Source of the DNA: a virus
Direction: 5' to 3' (one strand)
Virus record (IMG/VR): IMGVR_UViG_3300008259_000030
Location: 19,490 to 83,489 of that record
Length of the DNA: 64,000 nt
Part shown: positions 25,612 through 32,900 of the stretch, piece by piece
Numbering within the stretch: the stretch's first letter is position 1
Layout of the letters: every line of letters starts with the position of its first letter
Made by a program: the position numbers and the translations under genes
The notes under the pieces: model-generated
What the model saw: the letters and a program-made list of their open reading frames with translations, nothing else
Told to the model about the DNA's origin: nothing
The model's database searches: none

Positions 25612-26684
25612 CCAGCACGTACAGCTTTTAATAACTGAAGTGCTTTAGCAGTCTGAGCAGGATCCATCTTAACCAATTCTCCAAAAGCATTAGACATTAC
25701 ATTCATTTGCTCTCTAGTTAATGGATTACCAGCCATATAGCTAGTAACTGATTTTCTTAATTGATTAGCATCGATACCAGGAAGCAATTCTGATAGTTTA
25801 CCGTAGTTAAGGCTACCTTTGGTTTTAGTTGGTTCTTCACCGCCTGACATACCTTGTTTAACTCCACGAATAAACGATGATCCTACACCGCTGCCGCCAG
25901 CGTCATCTCCAGCGTCACCGCCTGATCGGCTAATGTCTTGAGCTGAAGCACCTTGCCCACCAATGACCGCATCAAGTTGTTGACCCATTTTGGCTTTAAG
26001 GATATCAGTAACTGCTGCTTTGATAATACTGTCTACTGTTGAATTCTTAAGTTCTACTTCGTCAATGATTGTTTCACTAACTGGGTTGTATCGTAATCCT
26101 GCTAATTGAGCAATGCGTGATAATTCACCAATGCTCTCAGCTGATTTGTTCTTTTTTCCTTTAGGAGGAACTTCATCGGCAGGTGCTTCAGGAGCACCTG
26201 GAGCTGCTGTATCAGCGGGAGTTTCTGGAGCACCTGGAGCTGCTGTATCAGCGGGAGTTTCTGGAGCACCTGGCTCAGCGGGTGTCTCAGGAGCAGCATC
26301 ACTGCTTGGATCTGCTGGAACTTCTATCGTACCAGTAGGTTCAACTCTATCTGCCCCAAGTTCTTTGGCAATATCACCAGTTGCTGCACTACCCGATGCC
26401 ATAGCTGCTTGTTTTAACGCAGCTTCGGCTCCTGCTGTAGGAAAACCGTTGGATTTTAAAAAGGCAATTAACGCATCCGAATTAGGTTTTTGATCTGTTT
26501 GACCTAGATAAAAGTCAAATTGTTTTCTGAGGCCATTAGCATACTTGGCCATGTCAAGAGCACCCTTAGCAGAACTACTTCCAAACTTAGAAGCAATACC
26601 TAGACCAGCCCTTTTTAACATACCTACAGGTGCTTCAGATACCTGTTGTTGTTGTTTTTGAGATAATATATCAGTGATTTTCAT
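25608..26684 (-). CDS. Ala/Pro/Gly-rich virion-associated protein of unknown function, 358 aa
   Basis: Starts MKITDILSQKQQQQVSEAP and has a helical N-terminal part (residues about 20-115). A low-complexity linker (about 120-185) contains two exact 36-nt repeats encoding a 12-residue 'APGAPETPADTA' unit plus a partial third. A helical C-terminal half follows ('IIKAAVTDILKAKMGQQLD', 'MDPAQTAKALQLLKAVRAG'). No membrane segment or catalytic motif is visible. An exact late promoter at 26720-26713 gives a 20-25 nt leader, so it is a late gene and probably structural or internal to the head. Its stop overlaps that of the convergent gp51-like frame. The family is not recognised. Confidence 0.7.
   Translation of the reverse strand: MKITDILSQKQQQQVSEAPVGMLKRAGLGIASKFGSSSAKGALDMAKYANGLRKQFDFYLGQTDQKPNSDALIAFLKSNGFPTAGAEAALKQAAMASGSAATGDIAKELGADRVEPTGTIEVPADPSSDAAPETPAEPGAPETPADTAAPGAPETPADTAAPGAPEAPADEVPPKGKKNKSAESIGELSRIAQLAGLRYNPVSETIIDEVELKNSTVDSIIKAAVTDILKAKMGQQLDAVIGGQGASAQDISRSGGDAGDDAGGSGVGSSFIRGVKQGMSGGEEPTKTKGSLNYGKLSELLPGIDANQLRKSVTSYMAGNPLTREQMNVMSNAFGELVKMDPAQTAKALQLLKAVRAG
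26191..26276 (-). repeat. 36-nt tandem repeats coding a Pro/Ala-rich linker
   Basis: Two perfect 36-nt copies (26191-26226 and 26227-26262) are followed by a partial third copy that diverges after about 11 nt. They are in frame and encode the 12-residue linker repeat of the 358-aa protein. Exact identity suggests recent slippage or unequal recombination. Confidence 0.9.
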
Positions 26685-26712
26685 TTAAAAGTGTCCTAAG
26701 AACTTATAGAGT

Positions 26713-26720
26713 TATTTATA
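26713..26720 (-). promoter_or_regulatory. Late promoter TATAAATA for the 358-aa gene
   Basis: Exact late consensus on the minus strand, 28 nt upstream of the ATG at 26684, at the edge of the structured intergenic region. It marks the 358-aa gene as a late transcription unit separate from the gp47/gp46 operon. Confidence 0.8.
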
Positions 26721-26746
26721 TGTTTAGGAGTGAGCCAAGCTCACTC

Positions 26747-26780
26747 GTGTCTATCGCTAACGCTCAGACACATTTTTTTT
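26747..26780 (+). terminator. Plus-strand rho-independent terminator candidate
   Basis: GTGTCT / AGACAC stem with a 13-nt loop, then A and T8 (26773-26780). It is preceded without a gap by an 8-bp hairpin (26728-26746). On the plus strand it would stop transcripts coming from the gp26/gp51 unit after they cross the 358-aa gene in antisense. On the minus strand the tract is A-rich and cannot terminate. Confidence 0.55.
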
Positions 26781-26973
26781 AGAGTTAACTGCGAAGCAGT
26801 TTTAACTATTATCCAGATCGTTCAGTCACACTTAGCCCTTGCGGGCTAAAAGATGAACATTATCCGAGTCGAACATTGTCACACAGCAGTAGAGCATTAC
26901 AGAGGCGGTCAGCCGGTACCTCGAGCTCCGTCTTATTCCTGACGGCGAACTATAATTTGCCTGCTATCGCATA

Positions 26974-27120
26974 TTATAGTCGTGGGTTTTTCTCCCTCAT
27001 TAGCCTTTTAAACTTGTCTTTTCGTACAGTAAACCGGTTATAGGCGTATCCGATCATCGTCCTGTTAAGGATAGTACTGTAGTTATCCTTCGCCAATTTA
27101 GGATCCTTACCGTGCGACAT
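26974..27120 (-). CDS. Possible small basic protein, 48 aa
   Basis: ATG at 27120 to TAA at 26974 inside the structured intergenic region. The product starts MSHGKDPKLAKDNYSTIL and ends 'KFKRLMREKNPRL'; it is rich in Lys/Arg (about 13 of 48). Composition and internal spread look protein-like, but the third codon positions are much richer in G/C than in neighbouring genes, there is no good Shine-Dalgarno (GTGGTG precedes the ATG), and two palindromes (27066-27090 and the AGGATCCT site near 27100) lie within it. It could be a horizontally acquired mini-gene or a chance frame within a structured RNA. Confidence 0.35.
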   Translation of the reverse strand: MSHGKDPKLAKDNYSTILNRTMIGYAYNRFTVRKDKFKRLMREKNPRL

Positions 27121-27172
27121 CACCACGGATTTTGGGCACCATATTAGTCACCGGTGCGGGTTTTTTTGGCGA

Positions 27173-27607
27173 TTATTTTGCCTTTTTATGTTCTTCTAGA
27201 CGCTGTCTAAGTATGTTTGATCCGCCAACTCTGACGTTTATAATGCCATTATAATAGTCATCTGTTTCTAAAACCCTGCGTTCAAACTGCTCTCTTGCCT
27301 CTAGATATGACATTTCTGCCTTAGATTTACAAAGATAAATGATTTCTCTGGTGAAGTTTTCCGGACCTAGTGCTTGGACATCTGCTTGTAGCCTATCAGA
27401 AGAACTCCAGTAGTCACGCCAATCGCTTTCTACTACAGATCTTCTTTTAAGTTTTTTGCCTTTGAGTGGTGGTTTTGTGCGTTTAAACTGTGTTAGTTTC
27501 TTGCCTATGTATTTTTGTCCGGTCTTAAGATTCGTGATTAGATAAACAAAGCCAATGTAGCCTTCTGGAATTTCATCTACAGGTTGATTTTGATATGTCC
27601 ACAGCAC
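27173..27607 (-). CDS. GIY-YIG domain protein (putative endonuclease), 144 aa
   Basis: 'GFVYLITNLKTGQKYIGKK' near residues 18-36 is the GIY-YIG motif pair (here FVY and YIG). 'EMSYLEAREQFERRVL' supplies the helix with the catalytic Glu, and 'DYYNGI' the conserved Asn. Proteins of this layout ('ESDWRDYWSSS' in the middle) are common beside gene 46 in marine T4-like phages and are stand-alone rather than intron-encoded. The start is GTG at 27607, directly after the TGA of the 76-aa gene (TGAGTG), so it is translationally coupled. Nicking or processing of DNA is expected, but the target is unknown. Confidence 0.75.
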   Translation of the reverse strand: MLWTYQNQPVDEIPEGYIGFVYLITNLKTGQKYIGKKLTQFKRTKPPLKGKKLKRRSVVESDWRDYWSSSDRLQADVQALGPENFTREIIYLCKSKAEMSYLEAREQFERRVLETDDYYNGIINVRVGGSNILRQRLEEHKKAK

Positions 27608-27838
27608 TCACTTAGTTATTTTTGGGGGTCTGCCTAACATGCCTTTTCTGGCTCGCTTACGTGTTTGCCTTTTTTCTTGAATTTCTACTCGTCTTATACT
27701 TGCTTCGTTGCGTATTTCTGATAGCCAATACCGTGCCTTTATGCCTGCCTCGTCAGATCCTTTGTACTCAAAGCGGTCTTGCCACTTGAAGTACTCTTGG
27801 AATGCTTTAATCATACGATCGTGAGCATCTGTGCTCAA
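27608..27838 (-). CDS. Conserved small basic protein next to gp46, 76 aa
   Basis: 'MIKAFQEYFKWQDRFEYKG' and 'SDEAGIKARYWLSEIR', followed by an Arg/Lys-rich C-terminus ending 'KGMLGRPPKITK'. The pattern is familiar from small proteins adjacent to gene 46 in other marine T4-like phages, but no function is known to me. The 'GRPPK' end looks like an AT-hook-type DNA-binding tail (inference). The ATG overlaps the gp46 stop by 4 nt and its TGA abuts the GTG of the GIY-YIG gene, so it is part of the gp47-gp46 operon. Confidence 0.7.
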   Translation of the reverse strand: MSTDAHDRMIKAFQEYFKWQDRFEYKGSDEAGIKARYWLSEIRNEASIRRVEIQEKRQTRKRARKGMLGRPPKITK

Positions 27839-29613
27839 GCTACGATCTCCACATCATTTGAATAACTGGTAAAACCGTTTTCTTTTATTACTTTCAGCAC
27901 ATGATTTACCCTGCTGGTTAGATCATCCCTGTGCGATATTAAGAATACATTCTTGTTACGTTCACGGGTCATGCGTTTCAATACTGCAATAGAACTTTCA
28001 ACACCGCTGGAATCCATGCCGCTATCAACTAGTTCGTCAATAAACAACAAGTTGATGGGCTGATATAGGTTTTCCCATACATCGCGGAACGCCCAACTTA
28101 GACTTAATATAAGTCTATTACGTTCTCCACGGCTGAGATTATCAAAGTCTAGGTCTTGTCCTAGTTGTGTAATGATTACTGATAGATCGTTTTGGAATTC
28201 TACTATATGCGGTAACCCAATTTTGTCTAGATAATAAGTCAAACGCTGATTTAAGAACGCTAGATTTTGATCAATAATACGTTTGCGTACAAAACTGTCT
28301 TTGTTAGTCAACAGTTTGTATAAAAACTCTTGATGATCCTTAAGTTTTGTTAACTCATTAACTGCTTCCCAGTCTATTTCTTGTACTGCGGTATTTTTTA
28401 AATCATCGATTTGTTCGGCATAGGGATTGGTTTCTGCTTCTTTTATAGTGATATCTTTTTCTAAACCTGAAAGCGTATTTTTGTGATTTAATGCTTCTTC
28501 AAGATTATCATAACTTACCTGCGGACACGCATTAAGTTCGCCCAATAATCCTAGTGCTTCTTTGAGAGTATCTAATTCTTTTTGGTGTTCGTTAACAGAA
28601 TTAGTACTGTCTTCTAACTGTTTGGTTTTAGTAGAGACCATACTTTCATGTTTTTCGTCATGTAAGTCTTGGCCACAGCTATGACATTTATGATCAGCTA
28701 AAAGATTTAATTCTTTTTCTAGCTTGTCTAAGGTTTTTTGTTCTTTTTCAAAAGTAGTAACCTGTTTTGCGATCATCGCAGTTAGATTATCGTGTTCTTT
28801 TTTGTTTTTGTTCCACTCTATTAGAGCACGTTGATTAATAATTTCCTGATCAATATCGATAGTACCTAGTATGTCAATACTTTTTCTAAGGTTCTCTAAG
28901 GCTTTTTCTTTTTGATCTTCCCACAGTTTTTGTTTACGTTCTAAACTTTCAATACTCTGTTGTATTTTTTCGTTAGAGATCTTAATAGTCTCTATCCTTG
29001 TGTTTTCTGTGGCAATAGCATCTTTGGTCTGTTTGACTTGTTCTTTGAGATTTTCGGCTTTCTCGCTGAGTAAAGTAATTCCCAGCAGTTGCTCAATAAT
29101 ACTTCGTTGATCAGCAGCCTTCATTGACAAGAACGGCTCAGTGTAGGTATTCAAAGCCACAAGATGTTTGAACATTTCGTGTGTCATTCCAAACATTTCT
29201 TCAATGGCTTTTTGTGTTTCTCTAGAATCGCCCTGACTCTCGTCTAGGTCATCTAACTCTTGTTCTTGACCGTTAACACTAAACTTTAATAAGTTGGGCT
29301 TACGTCCACGTTCAATATGATATTCAATACCGTCTTTTTCAAACGTTACAGTAGCTAACATTCCTTTGCCGTTGATCTTGTTAACGAGATTGTCTTTCTT
29401 AATGTTAGTTAAAGCATTGCCGTAGATAGCATAACTTAGTCCATTAATGATTGTAGTTTTACCAGTGCCGTTACGAGCACCGCTGTCATCTCCGCCTAGG
29501 TCTAAATTTTCACCTAACACTAAAGTTAATTGTCCGCGGTCAAAATCAATAGCTTGGGTTTGATTCCCCACACTCATAAAATTTTTAACAGTAAGATTTT
29601 TTATTTTAATCAT
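27835..29613 (-). CDS. 46: Recombination endonuclease subunit gp46 (Rad50-like ATPase)
   Basis: SMC-type ATPase that with gp47 resects DNA ends for recombination-dependent replication and host DNA breakdown. Walker A is 'GARNGTGKTT' (residues about 45-54) after the family-typical insertion. A long coiled coil (about 170-440) is broken by the zinc hook 'CHSCG' near residue 309. The ABC signature 'NLSRGERNRLILSL' lies at about 490, Walker B 'INLLFIDELVDSGMD' at about 520, and the His switch 'FLISHRDD' near the end. The length of 592 aa is near T4 gp46 (560 aa). It overlaps gp47 by 4 nt (ATGA). Confidence 0.95.
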   Translation of the reverse strand: MIKIKNLTVKNFMSVGNQTQAIDFDRGQLTLVLGENLDLGGDDSGARNGTGKTTIINGLSYAIYGNALTNIKKDNLVNKINGKGMLATVTFEKDGIEYHIERGRKPNLLKFSVNGQEQELDDLDESQGDSRETQKAIEEMFGMTHEMFKHLVALNTYTEPFLSMKAADQRSIIEQLLGITLLSEKAENLKEQVKQTKDAIATENTRIETIKISNEKIQQSIESLERKQKLWEDQKEKALENLRKSIDILGTIDIDQEIINQRALIEWNKNKKEHDNLTAMIAKQVTTFEKEQKTLDKLEKELNLLADHKCHSCGQDLHDEKHESMVSTKTKQLEDSTNSVNEHQKELDTLKEALGLLGELNACPQVSYDNLEEALNHKNTLSGLEKDITIKEAETNPYAEQIDDLKNTAVQEIDWEAVNELTKLKDHQEFLYKLLTNKDSFVRKRIIDQNLAFLNQRLTYYLDKIGLPHIVEFQNDLSVIITQLGQDLDFDNLSRGERNRLILSLSWAFRDVWENLYQPINLLFIDELVDSGMDSSGVESSIAVLKRMTRERNKNVFLISHRDDLTSRVNHVLKVIKENGFTSYSNDVEIVA

Positions 29614-30620
29614 AAGTCTCTGTAAATGTCCAACAATAATTTTTTGTCATAGGAATCGCTTTCAATAGCATCAATCTGATTCATCACAATCGTATCAACT
29701 GATTCAAAATTAACGTCTATGGCCACTGCATTGCTTTCTACCTCTACTTTTTCAGGTATAAGCATAAGTTCTCTAAGATTATACTGAGGTATAAACTGTT
29801 CTTTGATAAAGTTAGCCTCTTCAAATGTAATAGGTAGATCTATAGTAACTCTACAGTGCATTTTTTCTTTAAGCAAAGAATCTGGACTATCTATAATTTG
29901 GCTTAACTTGTAGGTTCTAAACGTAGGCTGTCCGGGCCAAATACGATATTCTGGTTTTCCGCCCCACTCTAACATCATCATGCCGCGGTCGTCGTCTCCG
30001 GCATCGGCATAGTTGTGCGGAAAAGCATTACCAATGTAAGTGATATTCCTGCTAGTCTGACGCTTATGGAAGTGTCCAGAGAATACATATTCTTGATTTA
30101 CAAAATGTGTGCTCTGTAATTGTCCATGATCGGGCATCTGTACCATAGCATTCATGTAGAAATTTGGAAGCTCAAGATGTCCAAAAATATAACGACTCTT
30201 GATCTTAGGAACCTTTTGCCATTCATCACCTACTAGCCACGGTAGAATAGTAACATCGCCCTCAGTGAACGGATCTCTAATAGGTACTACATTAGGAAAC
30301 AATCTCATAAACTCTATAGAGTTAATTTCACGTTTATCTTTATAAAATAAATCATGGTTTCCTAAAATAAAATATACTTTTTCAAAGTTTTGGCTTAGAC
30401 GTTCTAGATTTGAAACGGTATAGTTCATGGTACTGACATCAGTGGTCGCACGATTGTGATGCCAGTCACCTAAAAATATAGCAGTTTCACACCCTTCATC
30501 TTTGGCAGTGTCGCAAAACCATTTGACAAACTCTTCACAATCGGCATTATGCGTTCGACTGCCTGATTTTAATCCAAAATGTATATCTGTAAAACACGCT
30601 GCTTTTTTGAATAGACTCAT
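29610..30620 (-). CDS. 47: Recombination endonuclease subunit gp47 (Mre11-like nuclease)
   Basis: Metallophosphoesterase partner of gp46. All Mre11 motifs are visible: 'TDIHFG' (Asp12, His14), 'LGDWHH' (about residue 50), 'LGNHD' (about 86-90), 'GHLELPNF' and 'SGHFHKRQ' (about 190). At 336 aa it matches T4 gp47 (339 aa). The start is ATG at 30620 with no Shine-Dalgarno; a sigma70-like promoter ends only about 6 nt before it, so the mRNA may be nearly leaderless. It is the first gene of the operon 47-46-76aa-GIY-YIG. Confidence 0.95.
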   Translation of the reverse strand: MSLFKKAACFTDIHFGLKSGSRTHNADCEEFVKWFCDTAKDEGCETAIFLGDWHHNRATTDVSTMNYTVSNLERLSQNFEKVYFILGNHDLFYKDKREINSIEFMRLFPNVVPIRDPFTEGDVTILPWLVGDEWQKVPKIKSRYIFGHLELPNFYMNAMVQMPDHGQLQSTHFVNQEYVFSGHFHKRQTSRNITYIGNAFPHNYADAGDDDRGMMMLEWGGKPEYRIWPGQPTFRTYKLSQIIDSPDSLLKEKMHCRVTIDLPITFEEANFIKEQFIPQYNLRELMLIPEKVEVESNAVAIDVNFESVDTIVMNQIDAIESDSYDKKLLLDIYRDL

Positions 30621-30626
30621 AAAGTT

Positions 30627-30655
30627 ATTATACTATTTTTGTTATAAAAGATCAA
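30627..30655 (-). promoter_or_regulatory. Sigma70-like promoter for gp47/gp46 operon
   Basis: Minus strand: TTGATC (30655-30650), 17-nt spacer, TATAAT (30632-30627). The -10 is a perfect consensus, the -35 matches 4 of 6, and the spacing is optimal. The -35 overlaps the gp55 stop codon. The predicted start falls at or next to the gp47 ATG (30620). It fits early expression of a replication/recombination unit by host-type holoenzyme, unlike the late boxes elsewhere. Confidence 0.6.
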
Positions 30656-31506
30656 TCCCAATCACCGCCTTCGGTTGTAACTGGCCCAGGAGCAGCAACT
30701 CCGCCGCCACCGCCGCTGTTCTGTCTAGTCCATGAAGGATTCATACCATTCATTTCGAGAATGTCGTCTCGAATGTTTTGATTGCGTTTTTCAATGTTGA
30801 TAATTCTAACGAATGAGTTAGTAACAGCAGCGGTATAATAAGCAAAAGGATTATTAGATTTACTTTCATCAAATTGTAGTCCTATCTGAGTTAGTTGAAG
30901 AATGGCTTGCCCTTTCATTTCGTCGTTATAGGTATAACCTCTAACGTTACCGCGGGTAGCATAGCGTTCACAGAGTTTGATAAACATGCGAGCTAGGTCA
31001 TTGGTCATCTGACCGTGATCCTTACAGAACTCTCCAGAGTCAATGCCGCCCTTCCAATGACTTTTTCCTACACATATAAGATTGTTATTCTCATCATATT
31101 TCCAGTGCTGAAATGGCGGAAAGTTGACCTTTTCATGACTGTCTGCTCTAGACTTAACTGTCTTCTTACGCCCTGGTGCTAGAGGTATATGATCAAAGGT
31201 CATGATTCTAAACACAAGGTCGTGTTTGTTAATTTTTTTATAATCTATTTCTGAATCTTTAGCAGATGCTTTTTTATTGGTCTGCTGTGCTATTTCGTGT
31301 GCTTTCTTGCTTTCTTTAGCAGCTCTGTTTCGTTTGGCCTCTGCAATAGTTCTCACATTTAGTTTGTCAAGATTGGGTACTATTAGATCATAATCTGAAT
31401 ATTCTGGGCTGGTATAAAAACAAAATGTATTTTTACTTCTGTGTATTTCTGCTAGTAAATCCTTGTTTGTTAAGTACTTTACTTTTGGTGGTTGTATTAT
31501 TGTCAT
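30652..31506 (-). CDS. 55: Late transcription sigma factor gp55 with long N-terminal extension
   Basis: Residues about 165-258 match gp55. 'MTNDLARMFIKLCERYATRG', 'GYTYNDEMKGQAILQLTQIG', 'NPFAYYTAAVTNSFVRIIN' and 'RDDILEMNGMNPSW' form the sigma region 2-like core that recognises late -10 boxes of the TATAAATA type found in this window. The protein is 284 aa versus 185 aa in T4. An N-terminal block of about 160 residues has 'RTIAEAKRNRAAKESKKAHE' and 'HDLVFRIMTFDHIPLAPGRKK'; its role is unknown. The C-terminus is Gly/Ala/Pro-rich and ends GGDWD, so the T4-type clamp-binding tail is not obvious. AGAGGA lies before the ATG. Confidence 0.88.
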   Translation of the reverse strand: MTIIQPPKVKYLTNKDLLAEIHRSKNTFCFYTSPEYSDYDLIVPNLDKLNVRTIAEAKRNRAAKESKKAHEIAQQTNKKASAKDSEIDYKKINKHDLVFRIMTFDHIPLAPGRKKTVKSRADSHEKVNFPPFQHWKYDENNNLICVGKSHWKGGIDSGEFCKDHGQMTNDLARMFIKLCERYATRGNVRGYTYNDEMKGQAILQLTQIGLQFDESKSNNPFAYYTAAVTNSFVRIINIEKRNQNIRDDILEMNGMNPSWTRQNSGGGGGVAAPGPVTTEGGDWD

Positions 31507-31577
31507 CTATTGATTCCTCTGGAAATATAATAATAGCACATTTTTAAGAAAATAAATAGTCTAAAGGATACCAATTT
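31507..31577. promoter_or_regulatory. Divergent promoter region between gp55 and gp48
   Basis: Plus strand: AATAAATA at 31551-31558 (late-type box), then AAAGGAT and the gp48 ATG at 31578. Minus strand: an extended -10 element TGCTATTAT (31540-31532), with AGAGGA further downstream before the gp55 ATG, fits early/middle transcription of the sigma factor. The switch from sigma factor to its target operon is therefore packed into 71 nt. Confidence 0.5.
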
Positions 31578-32597
31578 ATGCCATTACCATTAAACACGGA
31601 AACTACTATTGGCGGAGTAGCAGTTGTTGTGAAGTCAGCCCCGGAAAGATCGTCAGGACCAAATAGAAGTGGTTCCAGCGATACTCCTCAGAATGCTGCC
31701 GATCAGGCGGTGAGTGCGTATGCCGCCCCGGGTGGTAGTAATAGTTATAACAATAGGCCTAAGGGACTGAATATTCCTGATTTCAGTGGCTTAGACAAAG
31801 CGTTGGGAACTCTAGGATCAATAGCTGCTTTAATATCGCTTGGAAAGTCTGCTTATGAAAATGTCAAAGATCTAAAGTTTGATCTTGGTGCCTTATCGTA
31901 TAAACGATTAACAACTACCTCGGTACCAACTTTAAACATGTGGACGGCTGGGGTTGATCTCAACGACAAAGAACCAACTAGACGCAGTGTTACCGGCGAT
32001 TCTCGTATACGGTTGAACACTGATTTTACTGTATTTAATGGCTTTTCAGAAAATCCATATTTTAAACGGTTAATAGAAACCGGAGGTTTAATATTTCCCT
32101 ATACTCCAAATATTTCTTTAACATACAAAGCTAATTATTCAAGCACTGAAGGAATTGTTCATTCAAATTTTCCTTTCCAAGCATACAAAAATAGTCAGAT
32201 TGAAGATATAACTATACAAGGCGAATTTACTGTACAGAATGCTTCTGAAGGTCAATACTGGATGGCAGCAAATCATTTCCTGCGTTCAGCTACCAAAATG
32301 TTTTATGGTAAATCAGTCCCTGCCGGATTTCCGCCGGTTGTGTGTACGTTAACTGGCTACGGGCCAGAAATGTTGCCTTCTCTGCCAGTGGTAGTTAAAT
32401 CTTTTCAGGTAGACCTTAAAGATAACGTACAGTATCTAACAGTTCCGTCATTGGTACAGTCTGGAGCAAGCGGAAACAACAGTGTTCCAATGCACAGTAC
32501 TATAACGGTTGTTGTTAGTCCTATGTACAATAGAGAACAAGTACGAAGAGAATTTAATCTTGCTGAGTACTCAGCAGGTAGACTAACAGGATTTTAA
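31578..32597 (+). CDS. 48: Baseplate tail tube cap gp48
   Basis: 339 aa (T4 gp48 is 364 aa). Residues about 170-330 carry the family pattern: 'ETGGLIFPYTPNISLTYKAN', then 'NFPFQAYKNSQIEDITIQGE' and 'YWMAANHFLRSATKMFYG', followed by 'VVCTLTGYGPEMLPSLPVVV' and a C-terminal 'HSTITVVVSPMYNREQVRREF'. It caps the baseplate and nucleates the tail tube. The N-terminus is a low-complexity Ser/Asn/Pro linker. First gene of the plus-strand baseplate operon; two nt separate it from gp53. Confidence 0.88.
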   Translation: MPLPLNTETTIGGVAVVVKSAPERSSGPNRSGSSDTPQNAADQAVSAYAAPGGSNSYNNRPKGLNIPDFSGLDKALGTLGSIAALISLGKSAYENVKDLKFDLGALSYKRLTTTSVPTLNMWTAGVDLNDKEPTRRSVTGDSRIRLNTDFTVFNGFSENPYFKRLIETGGLIFPYTPNISLTYKANYSSTEGIVHSNFPFQAYKNSQIEDITIQGEFTVQNASEGQYWMAANHFLRSATKMFYGKSVPAGFPPVVCTLTGYGPEMLPSLPVVVKSFQVDLKDNVQYLTVPSLVQSGASGNNSVPMHSTITVVVSPMYNREQVRREFNLAEYSAGRLTGF

Positions 32598-32599
32598 TA

Positions 32600-32899
32600 A
32601 TGGCCACATATAAAAATACATCACCTTGGTTTAAGACTAGACAAAATTCTCTTTACTTAGATATCTTAAAGATTAGACCAGTGCCATCTAGCGATACTGA
32701 TTTTACCTATATCATAGATACAAAATATAAACATAGACCCGATCTATTAGCCTATGATCTTTATGGAACACCTAAGCTGTGGTGGGTATTTGTACAAAGA
32801 AATATGTCTATTATTAAAGATCCTATATATGATTTTGAACCGGGATTAGAAATAAAAATACCTCAAAAAAATAATTTAATGAATTATTTAGGAATATAA
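32600..32899 (+). CDS. 53: Baseplate wedge protein gp53
   Basis: 99 aa with 'YIIDTKYKHRPDLLAYDLYG' and 'LWWVFVQRNMSIIKDPIYDF', the core of gp53-family wedge proteins. It ends with the short LysM-like 'EPGLEIKIPQ' signature. Shorter than T4 gp53 (196 aa) but similar to the compact forms in marine T4-like phages. AGGA lies upstream of the ATG. The neighbours gp48 and the hub-like gene overlap or abut it, indicating coordinated baseplate assembly. Confidence 0.85.
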   Translation: MATYKNTSPWFKTRQNSLYLDILKIRPVPSSDTDFTYIIDTKYKHRPDLLAYDLYGTPKLWWVFVQRNMSIIKDPIYDFEPGLEIKIPQKNNLMNYLGI

Positions 32900-32900
32900 G

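Larger units (their letters stand above)
26685..27172. other. Structured intergenic region with multiple inverted repeats
   Basis: A 488-nt stretch between two minus-strand genes that is richer in GC and palindromes than its surroundings. Hairpins seen: 26728-26746 (8 bp, 3-nt loop), 26747-26771 (6 bp, then T8 on the plus strand), 26787-26801 (AACTGC-GAA-GCAGTT), 26832-26849 (TTAGCCC/GGGCTAA; GCAA tetraloop on the minus strand), 26950-26978 (ACTATAAT/ATTATAGT), 27066-27090 (AAGGATA/TATCCTT) and 27136-27157 (GCACC/GGTGC). It also holds a late promoter and a possible 48-aa gene. No tRNA cloverleaf could be folded. It may encode a structured RNA or act as a recombination/origin-type element. Its function is unknown. 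Confidence 0.6.

Noticed and set aside
26191-26276. 36-nt direct repeats as a CRISPR-like array
   Set aside because: Copies are contiguous with no spacers and encode an in-frame Pro/Ala linker.
26845-26930. tRNA-like T-loop (GTTCGACTC on the minus strand)
   Set aside because: Flanking bases do not form a T stem or a cloverleaf; A-G mismatches break the stem.
26830-26960. 43-codon minus-strand frame ending in 'DSDNVHLLARKG'
   Set aside because: Its only ATG is 21 codons from the stop, with no ribosome binding site, and it ends inside the 26832-26849 hairpin; it is more likely part of a structured region.
27136-27167. Second plus-strand terminator (GCACC/GGTGC with T7)
   Set aside because: Stem of only 5 bp with a 12-nt loop and GGG before the T-run; too weak to call, so it is listed only as a hairpin.
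27173-27607. Homing endonuclease of a group I intron
   Set aside because: No interrupted gene or intron core was recognised nearby; the gene is coupled to the gp46 operon.
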